Shown: positions 23,821-33,504 of the stretch, in pieces
How positions within the stretch are numbered: position 1 is the stretch's first letter
Layout: every line of letters starts with the position of its first letter
Assembly: GCA_937900415.1 (NCBI GenBank)
Contig: CALCEY010000010.1
Span: 62,001 to 126,000 of the forward strand
Source: an uncultured Clostridia bacterium
Lineage (GTDB): Bacteria; Bacillota; Clostridia; Peptostreptococcales; Anaerovoracaceae
DNA: 64,000 nucleotides
Direction of reading: 5' to 3'
Translations under genes and position numbers: made by a program
The notes under the pieces: model-generated
What the model was told of the DNA's origin: nothing
Seen by the model: only the letters and a program-made list of their open reading frames with translations
Database searches by the model: none

Positions 23821-26292
23821 CTATTTTACCACAATGTTAATCAATCTCTTTGGCACTGCTATTATCTTTACGACAGATTTTCCTTCTAACAGTCCTTTGA
23901 TTTTCTCACTCTCCATCGCCATCTTCTCTAATGCTTCCTTATCGGAATTTGCGTCAACTATGAGCTTTTCCTTTACTTTTCCGTTGATCTGAACCACTAT
24001 TTCCACAGTGTCTCTGACAAGAGCACTTTCATCGAATTCCGGCCATCTCATAGTGGATACCGATTCCGTCTGACCTATATGCTGCCACATTTCTTCACAG
24101 ATATGCGGAACAAAAGGCGAAAGGATAAGAATAAGCTCTTTTGTTGCTTTTCCCAGGAGACCGGCGTTGACGTCCTCCGTCTCCTTGTATTTATATATTT
24201 CATTTACCAGTTCCATTATGGAGCTGATTGCGGTGTTGAAGCTGAATCTTCCGCCTACGTCTTCGCTCACTTTTTTAATCGCGGCATTCAACATATAGTT
24301 AAGGTCTTTGTCTGCCTGTGTTTTAATTTCAAAGGCTTGCGGAAATTCCGGATATTTGGCTTTTATTTCATATACGAGACGATATACTCGGTTGAGGAAC
24401 TTATAGCTTCCTTCAACTCCCGCATCCGACCAGTCCAATTCTCTTTCGGGCGGGGCTGCAAACAGTATGAACAGTCTTGCCGTGTCAGCGCCGTACTTTT
24501 TGATTATATCCTCAGGACTCACCACATTTCCTAATGATTTTGACATCTTTTTGCCGTCTTTATTGACCATTCCCTGAGTAAGGAGGTTTTTAAACGGCTC
24601 CTCCTGCTTTACAAGTCCCATATCATAAAAGGCCATCTGGAAGAATCTCGAATACATCAGATGAAGTATTGCGTGCTCAACGCCTCCGATGTACTGGTCT
24701 ACATCCATCCAATATTCAGCCTTTTCCGGAGCGAAAGGCGCCTCTGTATTCTTAGGATCGCAGTAGCGCAGGAAATACCATGATGAATCCAGGAAGGTGT
24801 CCATCGTATCCAGCTCTCTCTTTGCGGGTTTGCCGCATACAGGACAAACTGTATCACGAAAACTTTTTGAAGTTGCCAGCGGCGATTCTCCCTTACCGGT
24901 GAACTCAACGTCAGTCGGCAGCAAAACAGGAAGATTTTCTTCCTTTTCAGGAACCCAGCCGCAGTCCTCGCAGTATATCATAGGAATCGGCGTACCCCAG
25001 TAGCGCTGTCTTGATATGAGCCAGTCTCTCAATTTATAATTTACAGTTTTTTTACCTATGCCTTCCTTTTCCACCAGCTCAATGAATTTGTCTATAGCTT
25101 CTTTATTGTCCATTCCATCGAAACGTCCTGAGTTTATCAGCTTACCTTCGGCGGCGCAAGCGGCCTTTAAGTTATTGAGATCAATTTCGGGATCTCCCGG
25201 ATCTACCACCGGTATTATATCTATACCGAATTTCGTCGCAAAATCAAAGTCTCTCTGATCGTGAGCCGGTACGCCCATTACGGCTCCCGTACCGTAGCCC
25301 ATCAATACGTAATCCGAAATATAGATAGGAATTTCTTTTTTGGTAAACGGATTTATCGCATACTTTCCGATGAATACGCCTGTCTTTTCATTGGATGTGG
25401 ATGTTCTTTCTATATCGTTCATGTGCTCTGCTTTTGCAATATATTCCTTGACGGATTTTTCATACTCTGTTCCATCAACCATGGAAAGAACCGTAGGATA
25501 CTCAGGCGCAAGAACCATGTATGTCGTTCCGTATATGGTGTCCACTCTCGTAGTAAATACCGTCAGGATTTCGTCGCTTCCCTTGATTTTAAAATCAACC
25601 TCTGCTCCTATGGATTTGCCTATCCAGTTTTTCTGCATTATTTTAACTTTATTAGGCCAGCCGTCAAGCGTTTCAAGGTTATTGAGCAGCCTGTCTGCGT
25701 AATCTGTTATTTTGAAGTACCACTGAGAAAGATTCTTTTTTCCTACGGGAGATTTACATCTTTCGCAGCAGCCGTCAACTACCTGCTCGTTTGCCAGCAC
25801 AGTCTGACAGCTTGGGCACCAGTTTACGGGATTTTCTTTCTTATATGCCAGACCTCTCTTATAGAACTGAATAAATATCCACTGCATCCATCTGTAGTAA
25901 TCCGGATGGCATGTCGCAACCTCTCTGTCCCAGTCGTAAGACAAACCGAGTTCCTTGAGCTGGCTTCTCATTTCTTTGATGTTGTCCCAGGTCCAAATGT
26001 TTGGATGTATACCATGCTTTATTGCTGCATTTTCAGCAGGAAGCCCAAAGGAGTCCCATCCCATCGGGTGAAGAACGTTGTATCCGTCCATCTTTTTAAA
26101 TCTGGCTACAACGTCGCCGATAGAATAGTTTCTCACATGTCCCATGTGAAGCTTTCCCGAAGGATACGGGAACATTTCAAGGCAGTAATATTTCTTCTTG
26201 GATTCATCCTCCTCCGTCTTGAAGCAATGATTCTCCTCCCAATATTTTTGCCACTTTTTTTCTATTTCTCCGAAATTATATTTTTCATTCAT
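23821..26292 (-). CDS. leuS: Leucyl-tRNA synthetase
   Basis: LeuS charges tRNA-Leu; a tRNA-Leu(CAA) gene lies in this same window. The 823-residue class I enzyme has the HIGH-type motif HMGH at residues 49-52, an editing (CP1) domain with TTRVDTIYGTTYMVLAPEYP, a zinc-ribbon CPSCQ...CERC, the KMSKS motif near residue 580, and an anticodon-binding C-terminal domain. No T-box leader is seen: only 8 bases separate it from rsfS, so it is expressed as part of the operon. Confidence 0.97.
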   Translation of the reverse strand: MNEKYNFGEIEKKWQKYWEENHCFKTEEDESKKKYYCLEMFPYPSGKLHMGHVRNYSIGDVVARFKKMDGYNVLHPMGWDSFGLPAENAAIKHGIHPNIWTWDNIKEMRSQLKELGLSYDWDREVATCHPDYYRWMQWIFIQFYKRGLAYKKENPVNWCPSCQTVLANEQVVDGCCERCKSPVGKKNLSQWYFKITDYADRLLNNLETLDGWPNKVKIMQKNWIGKSIGAEVDFKIKGSDEILTVFTTRVDTIYGTTYMVLAPEYPTVLSMVDGTEYEKSVKEYIAKAEHMNDIERTSTSNEKTGVFIGKYAINPFTKKEIPIYISDYVLMGYGTGAVMGVPAHDQRDFDFATKFGIDIIPVVDPGDPEIDLNNLKAACAAEGKLINSGRFDGMDNKEAIDKFIELVEKEGIGKKTVNYKLRDWLISRQRYWGTPIPMIYCEDCGWVPEKEENLPVLLPTDVEFTGKGESPLATSKSFRDTVCPVCGKPAKRELDTMDTFLDSSWYFLRYCDPKNTEAPFAPEKAEYWMDVDQYIGGVEHAILHLMYSRFFQMAFYDMGLVKQEEPFKNLLTQGMVNKDGKKMSKSLGNVVSPEDIIKKYGADTARLFILFAAPPERELDWSDAGVEGSYKFLNRVYRLVYEIKAKYPEFPQAFEIKTQADKDLNYMLNAAIKKVSEDVGGRFSFNTAISSIMELVNEIYKYKETEDVNAGLLGKATKELILILSPFVPHICEEMWQHIGQTESVSTMRWPEFDESALVRDTVEIVVQINGKVKEKLIVDANSDKEALEKMAMESEKIKGLLEGKSVVKIIAVPKRLINIVVK

Positions 26293-26300
26293 TTCTAAGC

Positions 26301-26645
26301 TTATTCCTCCACTTCAATGAATTTACAATCTCCCCAAATTTTTTCGATGCTGTATTTTTCTCTCGTCTCACCTGTAAAAATATTTATTATAATATCCCCG
26401 AAATCCATCAGAATCCAGCCTGAACCATGCTTTCCCTCTATCGCCTTGACAGCAAGACCATTTTCCGCCATCTTATCCAGAACTTCGTCTGCCAGAGTTT
26501 CTATCTGACGCTCTGACGTTCCCGAAGAAAGGACGAAATAATCTGCGAAAGACGCTTTTTCCCGAATATCTATTATGACGATATCCTGCCCTTTCTTTGC
26601 GGAAAGCACTTTTCCGGCAAGCAAGGCGTATTCCTTGTTGGTCAT
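26301..26645 (-). CDS. rsfS: Ribosomal silencing factor RsfS
   Basis: RsfS (114 residues) binds ribosomal protein L14 and blocks subunit joining during starvation. The nucleotidyltransferase-like fold is evident from DIVIIDIREKASFADYFVLSS and HGSGWILMDFGDIIINIF, the most conserved family segment. AAAGGAGAGAAAA precedes the ATG, which overlaps the yqeK stop (ATGA). The nadD-yqeK-rsfS order is the classical Firmicutes arrangement. Confidence 0.95.
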   Translation of the reverse strand: MTNKEYALLAGKVLSAKKGQDIVIIDIREKASFADYFVLSSGTSERQIETLADEVLDKMAENGLAVKAIEGKHGSGWILMDFGDIIINIFTGETREKYSIEKIWGDCKFIEVEE

Positions 26646-27223
26646 ATTTTCTCTCCTTTACTCGTTATTATATCCTCAAAATACTTTTTAGCTTTAACTG
26701 TATCTTCATCTAAAAACTTTCCCTCAGAGCGGACATATTCTATCGTTTGCGTCAGAGAAATAAGGCAGGCTCTGTCTATATCATCTTCCGCAGCGTTTCG
26801 TATGTCCTCAACTCCGGGATAATTCCTTCCCGGCTCCATTGCATCAGATATATAAATTATCTTTTCCAACGTCGACATACCGGCCCTCCCGGTCGTATGA
26901 AAGCTCACGGCGTTTATTATATCCGCATCGTCAATACCGAATGCTTTCTGTATCATTTCTGCGGCGATTTTTCCATGGGAAAGATTGGGATTATCAAGAT
27001 ATTTCTTATCAAGCCCCAGATGTGTTACATGATAATTCAAAACGTTGATCGGAGCGCCTCTGTACAAGTCGTGCAGTAAAGCCGAAATTTCAGCCTTGCA
27101 TATGTCGCAGCCGTATTTTTCTGCAAGACGTACAGCTGTGTCACGGACGCCATATGTGTGCGTTTTCCGTTTCTCGGAAAGATTTTTATCTATATATCCG
27201 CATATATTACTTATAGAGTCCAT
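26642..27223 (-). CDS. yqeK: YqeK HD-domain nucleotide hydrolase
   Basis: YqeK proteins are HD-domain enzymes that symmetrically cleave diadenosine tetraphosphate. This 193-residue copy shows the HD metal ligands in HTYGVRDTAVRLAEKYG, SALLHDLYRG and NLSHGKIAAEMIQ, plus SFHTTGRAGMSTLEKIIYISD, all at family positions. The ATG lies inside the nadD 3' end (17-base overlap) and the stop overlaps rsfS, so translation of the three is coupled. Confidence 0.93.
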   Translation of the reverse strand: MDSISNICGYIDKNLSEKRKTHTYGVRDTAVRLAEKYGCDICKAEISALLHDLYRGAPINVLNYHVTHLGLDKKYLDNPNLSHGKIAAEMIQKAFGIDDADIINAVSFHTTGRAGMSTLEKIIYISDAMEPGRNYPGVEDIRNAAEDDIDRACLISLTQTIEYVRSEGKFLDEDTVKAKKYFEDIITSKGEKI

Positions 27224-27878
27224 TTTCCTTAATATACCTTTCTACCTGTATCGGCAGAAGCTCCGATACCGATTCTTCCGACGCTATTCTCCTTCTGATT
27301 TCAGTAGAAGAAATATCAGGCATTTCGGAACGCAGTATGACTGTAGACGTTCCGTATTTCCCCTTATAAAAAGCCGCTTTTCTCTTAAGCTCTTCTTCCT
27401 TGCAGCCCGGTCTTGCACTGACGATGAGCGAATAGTTTTTAAGAATTTCCGGTCCCTTGTACCATTCCTCGACGCTCAGGTAGGAATCAGTTCCGCATAT
27501 GAAGAATATTTCAGCTCCGCAGTATTCTTTGTTTATATGTTTTAAAGTACGTATGGTGTAAGACAGAGCTTCCTCACTGTTAAGCTCGTAACGGGAAATA
27601 CGGATTTTGCTTGCCTGCTCCGTCTGCCCAGCTTCAGTGCAGGAAAAAGCAATCCTGACCATCGCCTCTCTGTGACTTTCGCAGGTAACGTTAAGCTCCT
27701 GTTTAAATGGCTGAACCTTTGCCGGCATAATTATCAGCATATCCAGCTTTGCTTCACAAAGAGCTGCTTCAGCCAACGCTTTATGTCCCAGATGAACGGG
27801 ATCAAAGCTCCCTCCGAGCACGCCTATACGACGTTTCTCACTCTGAGGTTTTTCGCAGTCTGGGAAGGCTTTAGTCAT
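27207..27878 (-). CDS. nadD: Nicotinate-nucleotide adenylyltransferase
   Basis: NadD converts nicotinate mononucleotide and ATP to deamido-NAD. The motif GVLGGSFDPVHLGHKALAE begins at about residue 19 and contains the nucleotidyltransferase HxGH; the late SSTEIRRRI is the ATP-binding ISSTxIR motif. The 223-residue protein carries an extra N-terminal stretch of about 15 residues, but GAGGTAAG directly precedes this ATG, supporting the longer start. It begins 5 bases after the aspS stop. Confidence 0.95.
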   Translation of the reverse strand: MTKAFPDCEKPQSEKRRIGVLGGSFDPVHLGHKALAEAALCEAKLDMLIIMPAKVQPFKQELNVTCESHREAMVRIAFSCTEAGQTEQASKIRISRYELNSEEALSYTIRTLKHINKEYCGAEIFFICGTDSYLSVEEWYKGPEILKNYSLIVSARPGCKEEELKRKAAFYKGKYGTSTVILRSEMPDISSTEIRRRIASEESVSELLPIQVERYIKENGLYK

Positions 27879-27883
27879 TATGC

Positions 27884-29656
27884 TTACCTCTGTTCTTCTG
27901 TCTTTATCCCCAGCTCCTTAAGCTGCGAATCGTCTACTGGAGCCGGCGCTTCGCTTACGAGGCACTGAGCGTTCTGATTTTTAGGAAAGGCCATAACTTC
28001 CCTGATTGAGGGCTCCGCCAAAAGGAGCATTACAAGTCTGTCCAGCCCGTATGCCAAACCTCCGTGCGGCGGCGCTCCATATTTGAAGGCCTCGATAAGA
28101 AATCCGAATTTTTCTTCGCACTCTTCCTCAGTAAGGCCTAAAACTTCAAACATCTTTGCCTGAAGGCTCCTGTCGTGTATTCTTATTGAACCCCCTCCAA
28201 GCTCAACACCGTTGAGAACGATGTCGTAAGCTTCAGCTTTAACCTTCTCCGGAGCAGTGTCTAAAAGCTCTATCTGCTCTGTCTTAGGAGATGTGAACGG
28301 ATGGTGCATGGCCTTAAGCTCTCCTGTTTCATCATCTTTTTCAAACAGAGGAAAATCAACTACCCAAAGCAGGTTGTACTGATAATCGCTGAGAAGACCC
28401 ATTCTTTTAGCAATTTCTCTTCTGAGAAATCCCAGCGAATCAAATACCGCTTTCGGCTTATCTGCCGCTATGAGTATCAAATCTCCCGCTTTAGCGTCGA
28501 ATACCGAAGCTATGTCTGCCAGCTGTTCCTGACTGAAAAACTTATTGACCGACGAGTTGAATTCTCCTTCGCCTGCTCTTATCCATACAAGTCCCTTAAC
28601 ACCGTAACTTTTTGCAGCCTCTGTCAGCTTGTCGATATCTTTTCTGCTGAATTTCTCCGAACCGCCGTCTATACATATTCCTCTGACGTCTCCGCCATTT
28701 GTCAGAGCGTCGGTAAATACTCTGAACTGACAATCAGCCACCTTATCGTTAAGCTTTTTCAGTTCAAAGCCGAATCTGGTGTCAGGCTTATCAGAACCGT
28801 ATCTTTCCATCGCCTCTTCCCAGGTAAGTCTCGGAAAAGGCACAGGAATATCCACTTCAAGCAGCTCCCTGAAAAGTCTTTGCAGGAACCCTTCCTGAAT
28901 CGAAATAACATCGTCCTTATCCACAAAAGACATTTCCAAATCTATCTGAGTAAATTCGGGCTGTCTGTCAGCACGCAAATCTTCATCCCTGAAACATTTT
29001 ACTATCTGCATATATCTGTCCAGTCCTCCCACCATCAGCAGCTGTTTAAACAGCTGCGGCGACTGAGGCAGAGCGTAAAATGAACCCGGGTAAACTCTGC
29101 TTGGCACTATATAGTCTCTCGCGCCTTCAGGAGTGGATTTTATCAGCATAGGCGTTTCTACCTCCGTAAATCCACATTCGTCAAAGTAGTCGCGGGCAAT
29201 CTTAGTTACCTTATGACGGAAAGCTAAATTTCTCTGCATCTTAAGCTTTCTGAGATCAAGATACCTGTATTTCAGCCTCAAATTATCGTCTACATTATCA
29301 TCATCCTTGATATATATGGGAGGAGTATCGGACTTTGAATATATCACCAAATCACTGGCCAACACCTCTATGTCGCCCGTTGTCAGATTAGGATTCTTTG
29401 AGCTTCTTTCCCTTACGACTCCCTTTATTCCGACCACATATTCGCCTCTTAATGAGGCTGCCGCAGCAAACAGCTCCTCGGGTATCGTATCGTCAAAAAC
29501 TACCTGCACTATTCCGGTCTTATCTCTAAGATCGACGAAAATAAGGCCGCCCAGACTTCTCTGCTTTGCAACCCAGCCGTTGAGGACTACCTCCGCACCC
29601 TCATTTTCAATTGTCAGAGTTCCGCACATGTGGGTTCTCTTAAGTAAAGTACTCAT
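27884..29656 (-). CDS. aspS: Aspartyl-tRNA synthetase
   Basis: AspS is a class II synthetase that charges tRNA-Asp. I set the start at ATG 29656 (590 residues); AGGAG lies twelve bases upstream, and a TTG at 29668 would be too close to it. Visible are the N-terminal OB-fold anticodon domain (VVLNGWVAKQRSLGG), class II motif 2 with FRDEDLRADRQPEFTQID, the bacterial GAD insert, and motif 3 GGLAYGLDRLVMLL. Whether it also charges tRNA-Asn (non-discriminating form) cannot be judged from this window. It follows hisS by 18 bases, as in Bacillus. Confidence 0.97.
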   Translation of the reverse strand: MSTLLKRTHMCGTLTIENEGAEVVLNGWVAKQRSLGGLIFVDLRDKTGIVQVVFDDTIPEELFAAAASLRGEYVVGIKGVVRERSSKNPNLTTGDIEVLASDLVIYSKSDTPPIYIKDDDNVDDNLRLKYRYLDLRKLKMQRNLAFRHKVTKIARDYFDECGFTEVETPMLIKSTPEGARDYIVPSRVYPGSFYALPQSPQLFKQLLMVGGLDRYMQIVKCFRDEDLRADRQPEFTQIDLEMSFVDKDDVISIQEGFLQRLFRELLEVDIPVPFPRLTWEEAMERYGSDKPDTRFGFELKKLNDKVADCQFRVFTDALTNGGDVRGICIDGGSEKFSRKDIDKLTEAAKSYGVKGLVWIRAGEGEFNSSVNKFFSQEQLADIASVFDAKAGDLILIAADKPKAVFDSLGFLRREIAKRMGLLSDYQYNLLWVVDFPLFEKDDETGELKAMHHPFTSPKTEQIELLDTAPEKVKAEAYDIVLNGVELGGGSIRIHDRSLQAKMFEVLGLTEEECEEKFGFLIEAFKYGAPPHGGLAYGLDRLVMLLLAEPSIREVMAFPKNQNAQCLVSEAPAPVDDSQLKELGIKTEEQR

Positions 29657-29674
29657 CTTATATGTCAACTCCTG

Positions 29675-30928
29675 TCATCTTGTAATTTCTTTATATATAT
29701 CTTCTATTTTTATTTCTCTTTGCTCTGATTTTGCCATATCTTTCAATGATACTACGCCCTTGGCCAGTTCGTCTTCGCCTATTATCAGAGTGTACCTTGC
29801 ATTCAGCCTGTCGGCGTATTTGAACTGTCCCTTTATGTTTCTGGCCAAAGTGTCCATCTCAGCTACCACGCCTTTTAGTCTCAATTCTCTGCACAGCTTC
29901 AGACCAAAGGCTTTTGCCGCCTCTCCCATGACTGCAATGAAAACGTCCACCTTATTTTCATCAGGGAAATATACGTCGTTGGCTTCCATAAGCATTATAA
30001 GTCTCTCTATACCCAGGCCAAATCCTACTCCAGGAATAGGCGGACCGCCCAGTTCTTCTACAAGGTGGTCGTATCTGCCTCCGCCGCACACCGTACCCTG
30101 CGCTCCTATCTTCGTTGTTACAAATTCAAAGGCTGTCTTGGTGTAATAATCCAAACCTCTTACGATGCCCGGATCCACCTTGTATTCTATTCCCATGGAG
30201 GTAAGATTTTTCTTAAGTTCCGCAAAGGCCTCCCTGCAATCATCGCAGAGGTAATCCAGCATAACAGGGGCGCCCTTTACCAGCTCCTTGCAGGTGTCGG
30301 ACTTGCAATCCAGTATCCTCATTGGGTTTCTGTCGAACCTGTCCTTGCATGTTTTGCACAGCTCGTCATATCTTGGCTTAAGGAAGTCTTTGAGAGCTTC
30401 CCTGTGCTTTCTTCTGCATTCGGGACAACCCACGCTGTTGATTCTCAGTTCTATTTCTGTTATTCCAAGGTCGGTAAGGAAATCATATCCGAGGGATATA
30501 ACTTCTGCGTCCGCCAGCATATTAGGAGTTCCGAAAACCTCTATCCCGAACTGATGGAAGTGTCTCTGCCGTCCTGCCTGAGGTTTTTCATACCTGAAAC
30601 AATCGGTGTCGTAGTAATATTTAGTAGGCTGAACCTCGGCATACTGCTTGTGCTCTATGAAAGCCCTGACGGCTCCCGAAGTGCCTTCCGGCTTGAGGGT
30701 TATGCTTCTTCCGGCGTGATCGTCAAACGTATACATCTCCTTCTGCACTACGTCCGTAGTATCGCCGATTCCCCTTGCGAAAACTTCAGTATGCTCGAAC
30801 ATCGGCGTTCTTATTTCCTTGAATCCGTATTTTCTGCAAATATCGGCGAACTTGTTCTCCACATAATGCCACTTGTGCACCTGAGCGGGCAATATATCCT
30901 TAGTTCCTTTTGGCGCGTTGGTTAACAC
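29675..30928 (-). CDS. hisS: Histidyl-tRNA synthetase
   Basis: HisS is a class II synthetase for tRNA-His. The start codon is GTG (30926-30928), with AAGGAGG eight bases upstream. Motifs: APKGTKDILP at the start, motif 2 FRYEKPQAGRQRHFHQFG, the His-specific GLDYYTKTAFEF, motif 3 FGLGIERLIMLM, and a C-terminal anticodon domain. The 417-residue length is normal. No T-box leader is visible, as hemZ ends only 3 bases upstream. Confidence 0.97.
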   Translation of the reverse strand: MLTNAPKGTKDILPAQVHKWHYVENKFADICRKYGFKEIRTPMFEHTEVFARGIGDTTDVVQKEMYTFDDHAGRSITLKPEGTSGAVRAFIEHKQYAEVQPTKYYYDTDCFRYEKPQAGRQRHFHQFGIEVFGTPNMLADAEVISLGYDFLTDLGITEIELRINSVGCPECRRKHREALKDFLKPRYDELCKTCKDRFDRNPMRILDCKSDTCKELVKGAPVMLDYLCDDCREAFAELKKNLTSMGIEYKVDPGIVRGLDYYTKTAFEFVTTKIGAQGTVCGGGRYDHLVEELGGPPIPGVGFGLGIERLIMLMEANDVYFPDENKVDVFIAVMGEAAKAFGLKLCRELRLKGVVAEMDTLARNIKGQFKYADRLNARYTLIIGEDELAKGVVSLKDMAKSEQREIKIEDIYKEITR

Positions 30929-30931
30929 TTC

Positions 30932-32323
30932 CTATACCTCCTTGAAAAAATTTTTTATCTTCCTGTCTATCATTTCATCTATTCTTTCGATATAAATCTG
31001 ATAATTGGACACGTTAGCTACTCTTTCCAGTCTGTTTTCCTGCGGATAATACTTCTTGCTTATGCCTCCTGCCCCCAGAGCAAGAATACTCTGGCTTTCA
31101 TCCATAATCCTTATGTTATAAACGCAAGGAGTATCGTCCTTGCAGTACCCTACGTTTTCAAGGGCTCCCGCCATATGTTTCTGTCTGTAAAGATAATACG
31201 GCCTGTATCCTGCCTGTTTCAGCTTCTCTTCACTTATTTTCAGCATTTTTTCCACTACGTCCGACTGTCTGTAATGGAAATCTTCATCGGCTTCTATAAG
31301 TTTTGACGCTTTTTTTACTGCCAGCGTATGTACCGTTATATTTGCGGGGGCAAGGGAAATCACTTCGTTGAGAGATTTTTCAAAATCTAATGCCGACTCC
31401 CCCGGAAGCCCTGCAATCAAATCTGCATTTATAATTAAGTCTCCCTCCTGCTCCGCAATTTCAAAAGCTTCTCTTATCTGCTCCGAGCTGTGTTCTCTGC
31501 CGATTAACTTCAAAGTCTCGTCTTTCATGGTCTGAGGATTTATACTTATCCGTTTTATCCCGCGGCTCTTTATAACGTCTAACTTTTCTTTCGTTATCGT
31601 ATCAGGCCGGCCTGCTTCTACGGTAAATTCTTTTATGCGGGAAAGGTCGAAAGAGGAACCGATTTTTTCGAGCAGTCTGTCAAGCTGAGCGGCGGTCAAA
31701 GTTGTAGGGGTCCCTCCGCCTATATATACAGTCTCGGCCCAAATGCCTGAAGCTTTCATGCCGCTGCCGTAATATTCTATCTCTTTGAAAAGCGCTGCAA
31801 GGTAACTTTCTATATCCTCCGGTCCCTTCTGATTCGAAGTAAAAGAGCAGTACAGACATCTGGTCGGACAGAAGGGTATACCTATATATACTCCTGCCGA
31901 ATTATCTGAAGCTTTACTTAACATTCGCTGCTGATAACCATAAATATCTGTAAGCAAAGCTGCTTTTTCCTCGCTGAGGAAATATTCTTCTCTCAGGATA
32001 TCTTCTGCTGACGCACTGCTTCCGGCGGCTTTTATTATTTCTCCCGCCAGCTTAACGGGTCTTACTCCTGTAAGTATTCCCCACGGAGGCTGCTTGCCTG
32101 TTATACTGCTGAGTTTTTTATATATTTCTCTTTTGACGAAATTTTTATCATCGCTTGATGTCTCGTTTATTTCTATGATTTCACCCGCATCTTCCGTGTT
32201 TCCTAAAGTCTCCTGCGGCCTGTCAATTGTATAAACCTCATATTCATCCGGTCTTAAAAAAATTTTTATAAGCTCGTTGAAATCGTATTTATCTTTTATA
32301 TTGTTCAGCCTTATTTTATACAA
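30932..32323 (-). CDS. hemZ: Coproporphyrinogen dehydrogenase-like radical SAM protein (HemZ type)
   Basis: This 463-residue protein matches the HemZ branch of the anaerobic coproporphyrinogen III oxidase family. The radical SAM motif is CPTRCLYC (CxxxCxxC), followed by YIGGGTPTTLTAAQLDRLL and DLIAGLPGES. The N-terminal region before the SAM domain (about 140 residues) with PWGILTGVRPVKLAGE is the HemZ-specific extension. No other haem genes are in the window, and HemW-like proteins of this superfamily may be haem chaperones, so activity on porphyrins is inferred only. It overlaps the MBL gene upstream by 8 bases. Confidence 0.8.
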   Translation of the reverse strand: MYKIRLNNIKDKYDFNELIKIFLRPDEYEVYTIDRPQETLGNTEDAGEIIEINETSSDDKNFVKREIYKKLSSITGKQPPWGILTGVRPVKLAGEIIKAAGSSASAEDILREEYFLSEEKAALLTDIYGYQQRMLSKASDNSAGVYIGIPFCPTRCLYCSFTSNQKGPEDIESYLAALFKEIEYYGSGMKASGIWAETVYIGGGTPTTLTAAQLDRLLEKIGSSFDLSRIKEFTVEAGRPDTITKEKLDVIKSRGIKRISINPQTMKDETLKLIGREHSSEQIREAFEIAEQEGDLIINADLIAGLPGESALDFEKSLNEVISLAPANITVHTLAVKKASKLIEADEDFHYRQSDVVEKMLKISEEKLKQAGYRPYYLYRQKHMAGALENVGYCKDDTPCVYNIRIMDESQSILALGAGGISKKYYPQENRLERVANVSNYQIYIERIDEMIDRKIKNFFKEV

Positions 32324-32936
32324 AAGGATTTCCTCTCTTCTCGTCGCCTATGGTCGTAGCTCCCATGTGACCCGGAAGAACTTTGGTGTCATCCGGAAGA
32401 GCAAAGAGCTTTTCTTTTATTGACTTGATTATATCGTCGAAATTTCCGCCCGGAAAATCCGTTCTTCCTATTGAGCGGCAAAAGAGTGTGTCTCCGCTGA
32501 ATAAATACTTATCTGCATAAATGCACATTCCGCCCTCTGTATGTCCCGGCGTATGAATGAAGGTAAGCTCAAGATTCCCCACTTTAAGAACGTCCCTGTC
32601 GTTTACATATATGTCTGCGTCTATTATCATTGATTTTCTGAACATCTCTATAGAGCAGTTGGCCACAGGGTCATGCAGCATTTTTTCCTCTTCCCTGCAT
32701 GCCACTACTTCAGCTGCCGGAAAATCCTTCTTAAAGCTCTCCACTCCGCCTATATGGTCTCCATGACCGTGGGTGAGAATTATATATTCAAGCTCCACGT
32801 TTTCATCCTTTATCTGAGCGGTTATTCTTGGTTCATATCCACCCGGATCAACAATAAAGCCTTTTTTCGTTTCATCATCGTATACCAGATAAGTATTGGC
32901 CTGTATAGGACCTGTCATATATCTCGTTATCTTCAT
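32316..32936 (-). CDS. MBL-fold hydrolase (glyoxalase II-like)
   Basis: This 206-residue metallo-beta-lactamase-fold protein has the metal site THGHGDHIGG near residue 55, then the HTPGHTEGGM and SGDTLFCRSIGRTDF signatures of the YcbL/glyoxalase II-like family, and a terminal LPGHMGATTI. Such enzymes hydrolyse thioesters or related substrates; glutathione is unlikely in Clostridia, so the natural substrate is unknown. It sits between dtd and hemZ in the conserved rel-dtd-MBL-hemZ-hisS order. Confidence 0.88.
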   Translation of the reverse strand: MKITRYMTGPIQANTYLVYDDETKKGFIVDPGGYEPRITAQIKDENVELEYIILTHGHGDHIGGVESFKKDFPAAEVVACREEEKMLHDPVANCSIEMFRKSMIIDADIYVNDRDVLKVGNLELTFIHTPGHTEGGMCIYADKYLFSGDTLFCRSIGRTDFPGGNFDDIIKSIKEKLFALPDDTKVLPGHMGATTIGDEKRGNPFV

Positions 32937-33001
32937 CTTTCACCTCTTGAAATTCCAATGTCCTTAGCTCGCATTTATGCCTGTCCAGCTTATCAGCGTT
33001 T

Positions 33002-33451
33002 TTAAAACAGCTTCCTGCTGTCTAAAAGTATGGTGACGGGCCCGTCGTTGTATATCCTTACAAGCATGTCTGCCTGAAAAACGCCCTCCTCAGCCGCAAC
33101 GCCGCAAGCTTTTACTTTGTCTATAAAGTATCTGTAAAGCCTGTTGGCCTCGCTTGGCTCAGCTGCCGAGGAAAATCCGGGGCGTTTACCTTTTCTGGCA
33201 TCTCCCAGCAAGGTAAACTGAGAAACAGCTAGCACCTTTCCGCCGGTATCCTTTACTGAAAGATTCATTTTGCCCCCGTCGTCCTCGAAAATTCTGAGGC
33301 CGGTTATCTTATCGGCCATGTAGTCGGCGTCCTTTTCTGTATCGCCTTTTTCTATGCCTAATAAGACTACGAGACCGCCTTCTATACTGCCTGTCGTCTT
33401 TCCTTCCACCGAAACGTCGGCTTCGGTAACTCTCTGTACTACTGCTCTCAT
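33002..33451 (-). CDS. dtd: D-aminoacyl-tRNA deacylase
   Basis: Dtd removes D-amino acids (and mischarged glycine) from tRNAs. I set the start at ATG 33451 (149 residues, MRAVVQRVTEADV), preceded by AGAGGAAAAAG; the longer frame runs through the rel 3' region and is not supported. Family motifs SQFTLLGDARKGKRPGFS and the cross-subunit GPVTILLDS are present. It follows rel by 53 bases, the same order as in Bacillus. Confidence 0.95.
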   Translation of the reverse strand: MRAVVQRVTEADVSVEGKTTGSIEGGLVVLLGIEKGDTEKDADYMADKITGLRIFEDDGGKMNLSVKDTGGKVLAVSQFTLLGDARKGKRPGFSSAAEPSEANRLYRYFIDKVKACGVAAEEGVFQADMLVRIYNDGPVTILLDSRKLF

Positions 33452-33504
33452 CTTTTTCCTCTGAAAGTCCTTTCCATAATTAGCGGATTTGTCTGCCGCA
33501 CAGT

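Noticed and set aside
25261..26298. 345-codon plus-strand frame opposite leuS
   Set aside because: Composition is a shadow of leuS, with no recognisable family.
23757..32323. T-box leaders before leuS, aspS and hisS
   Set aside because: Intergenic gaps are too short for a T-box, and no specifier-type stem was seen.
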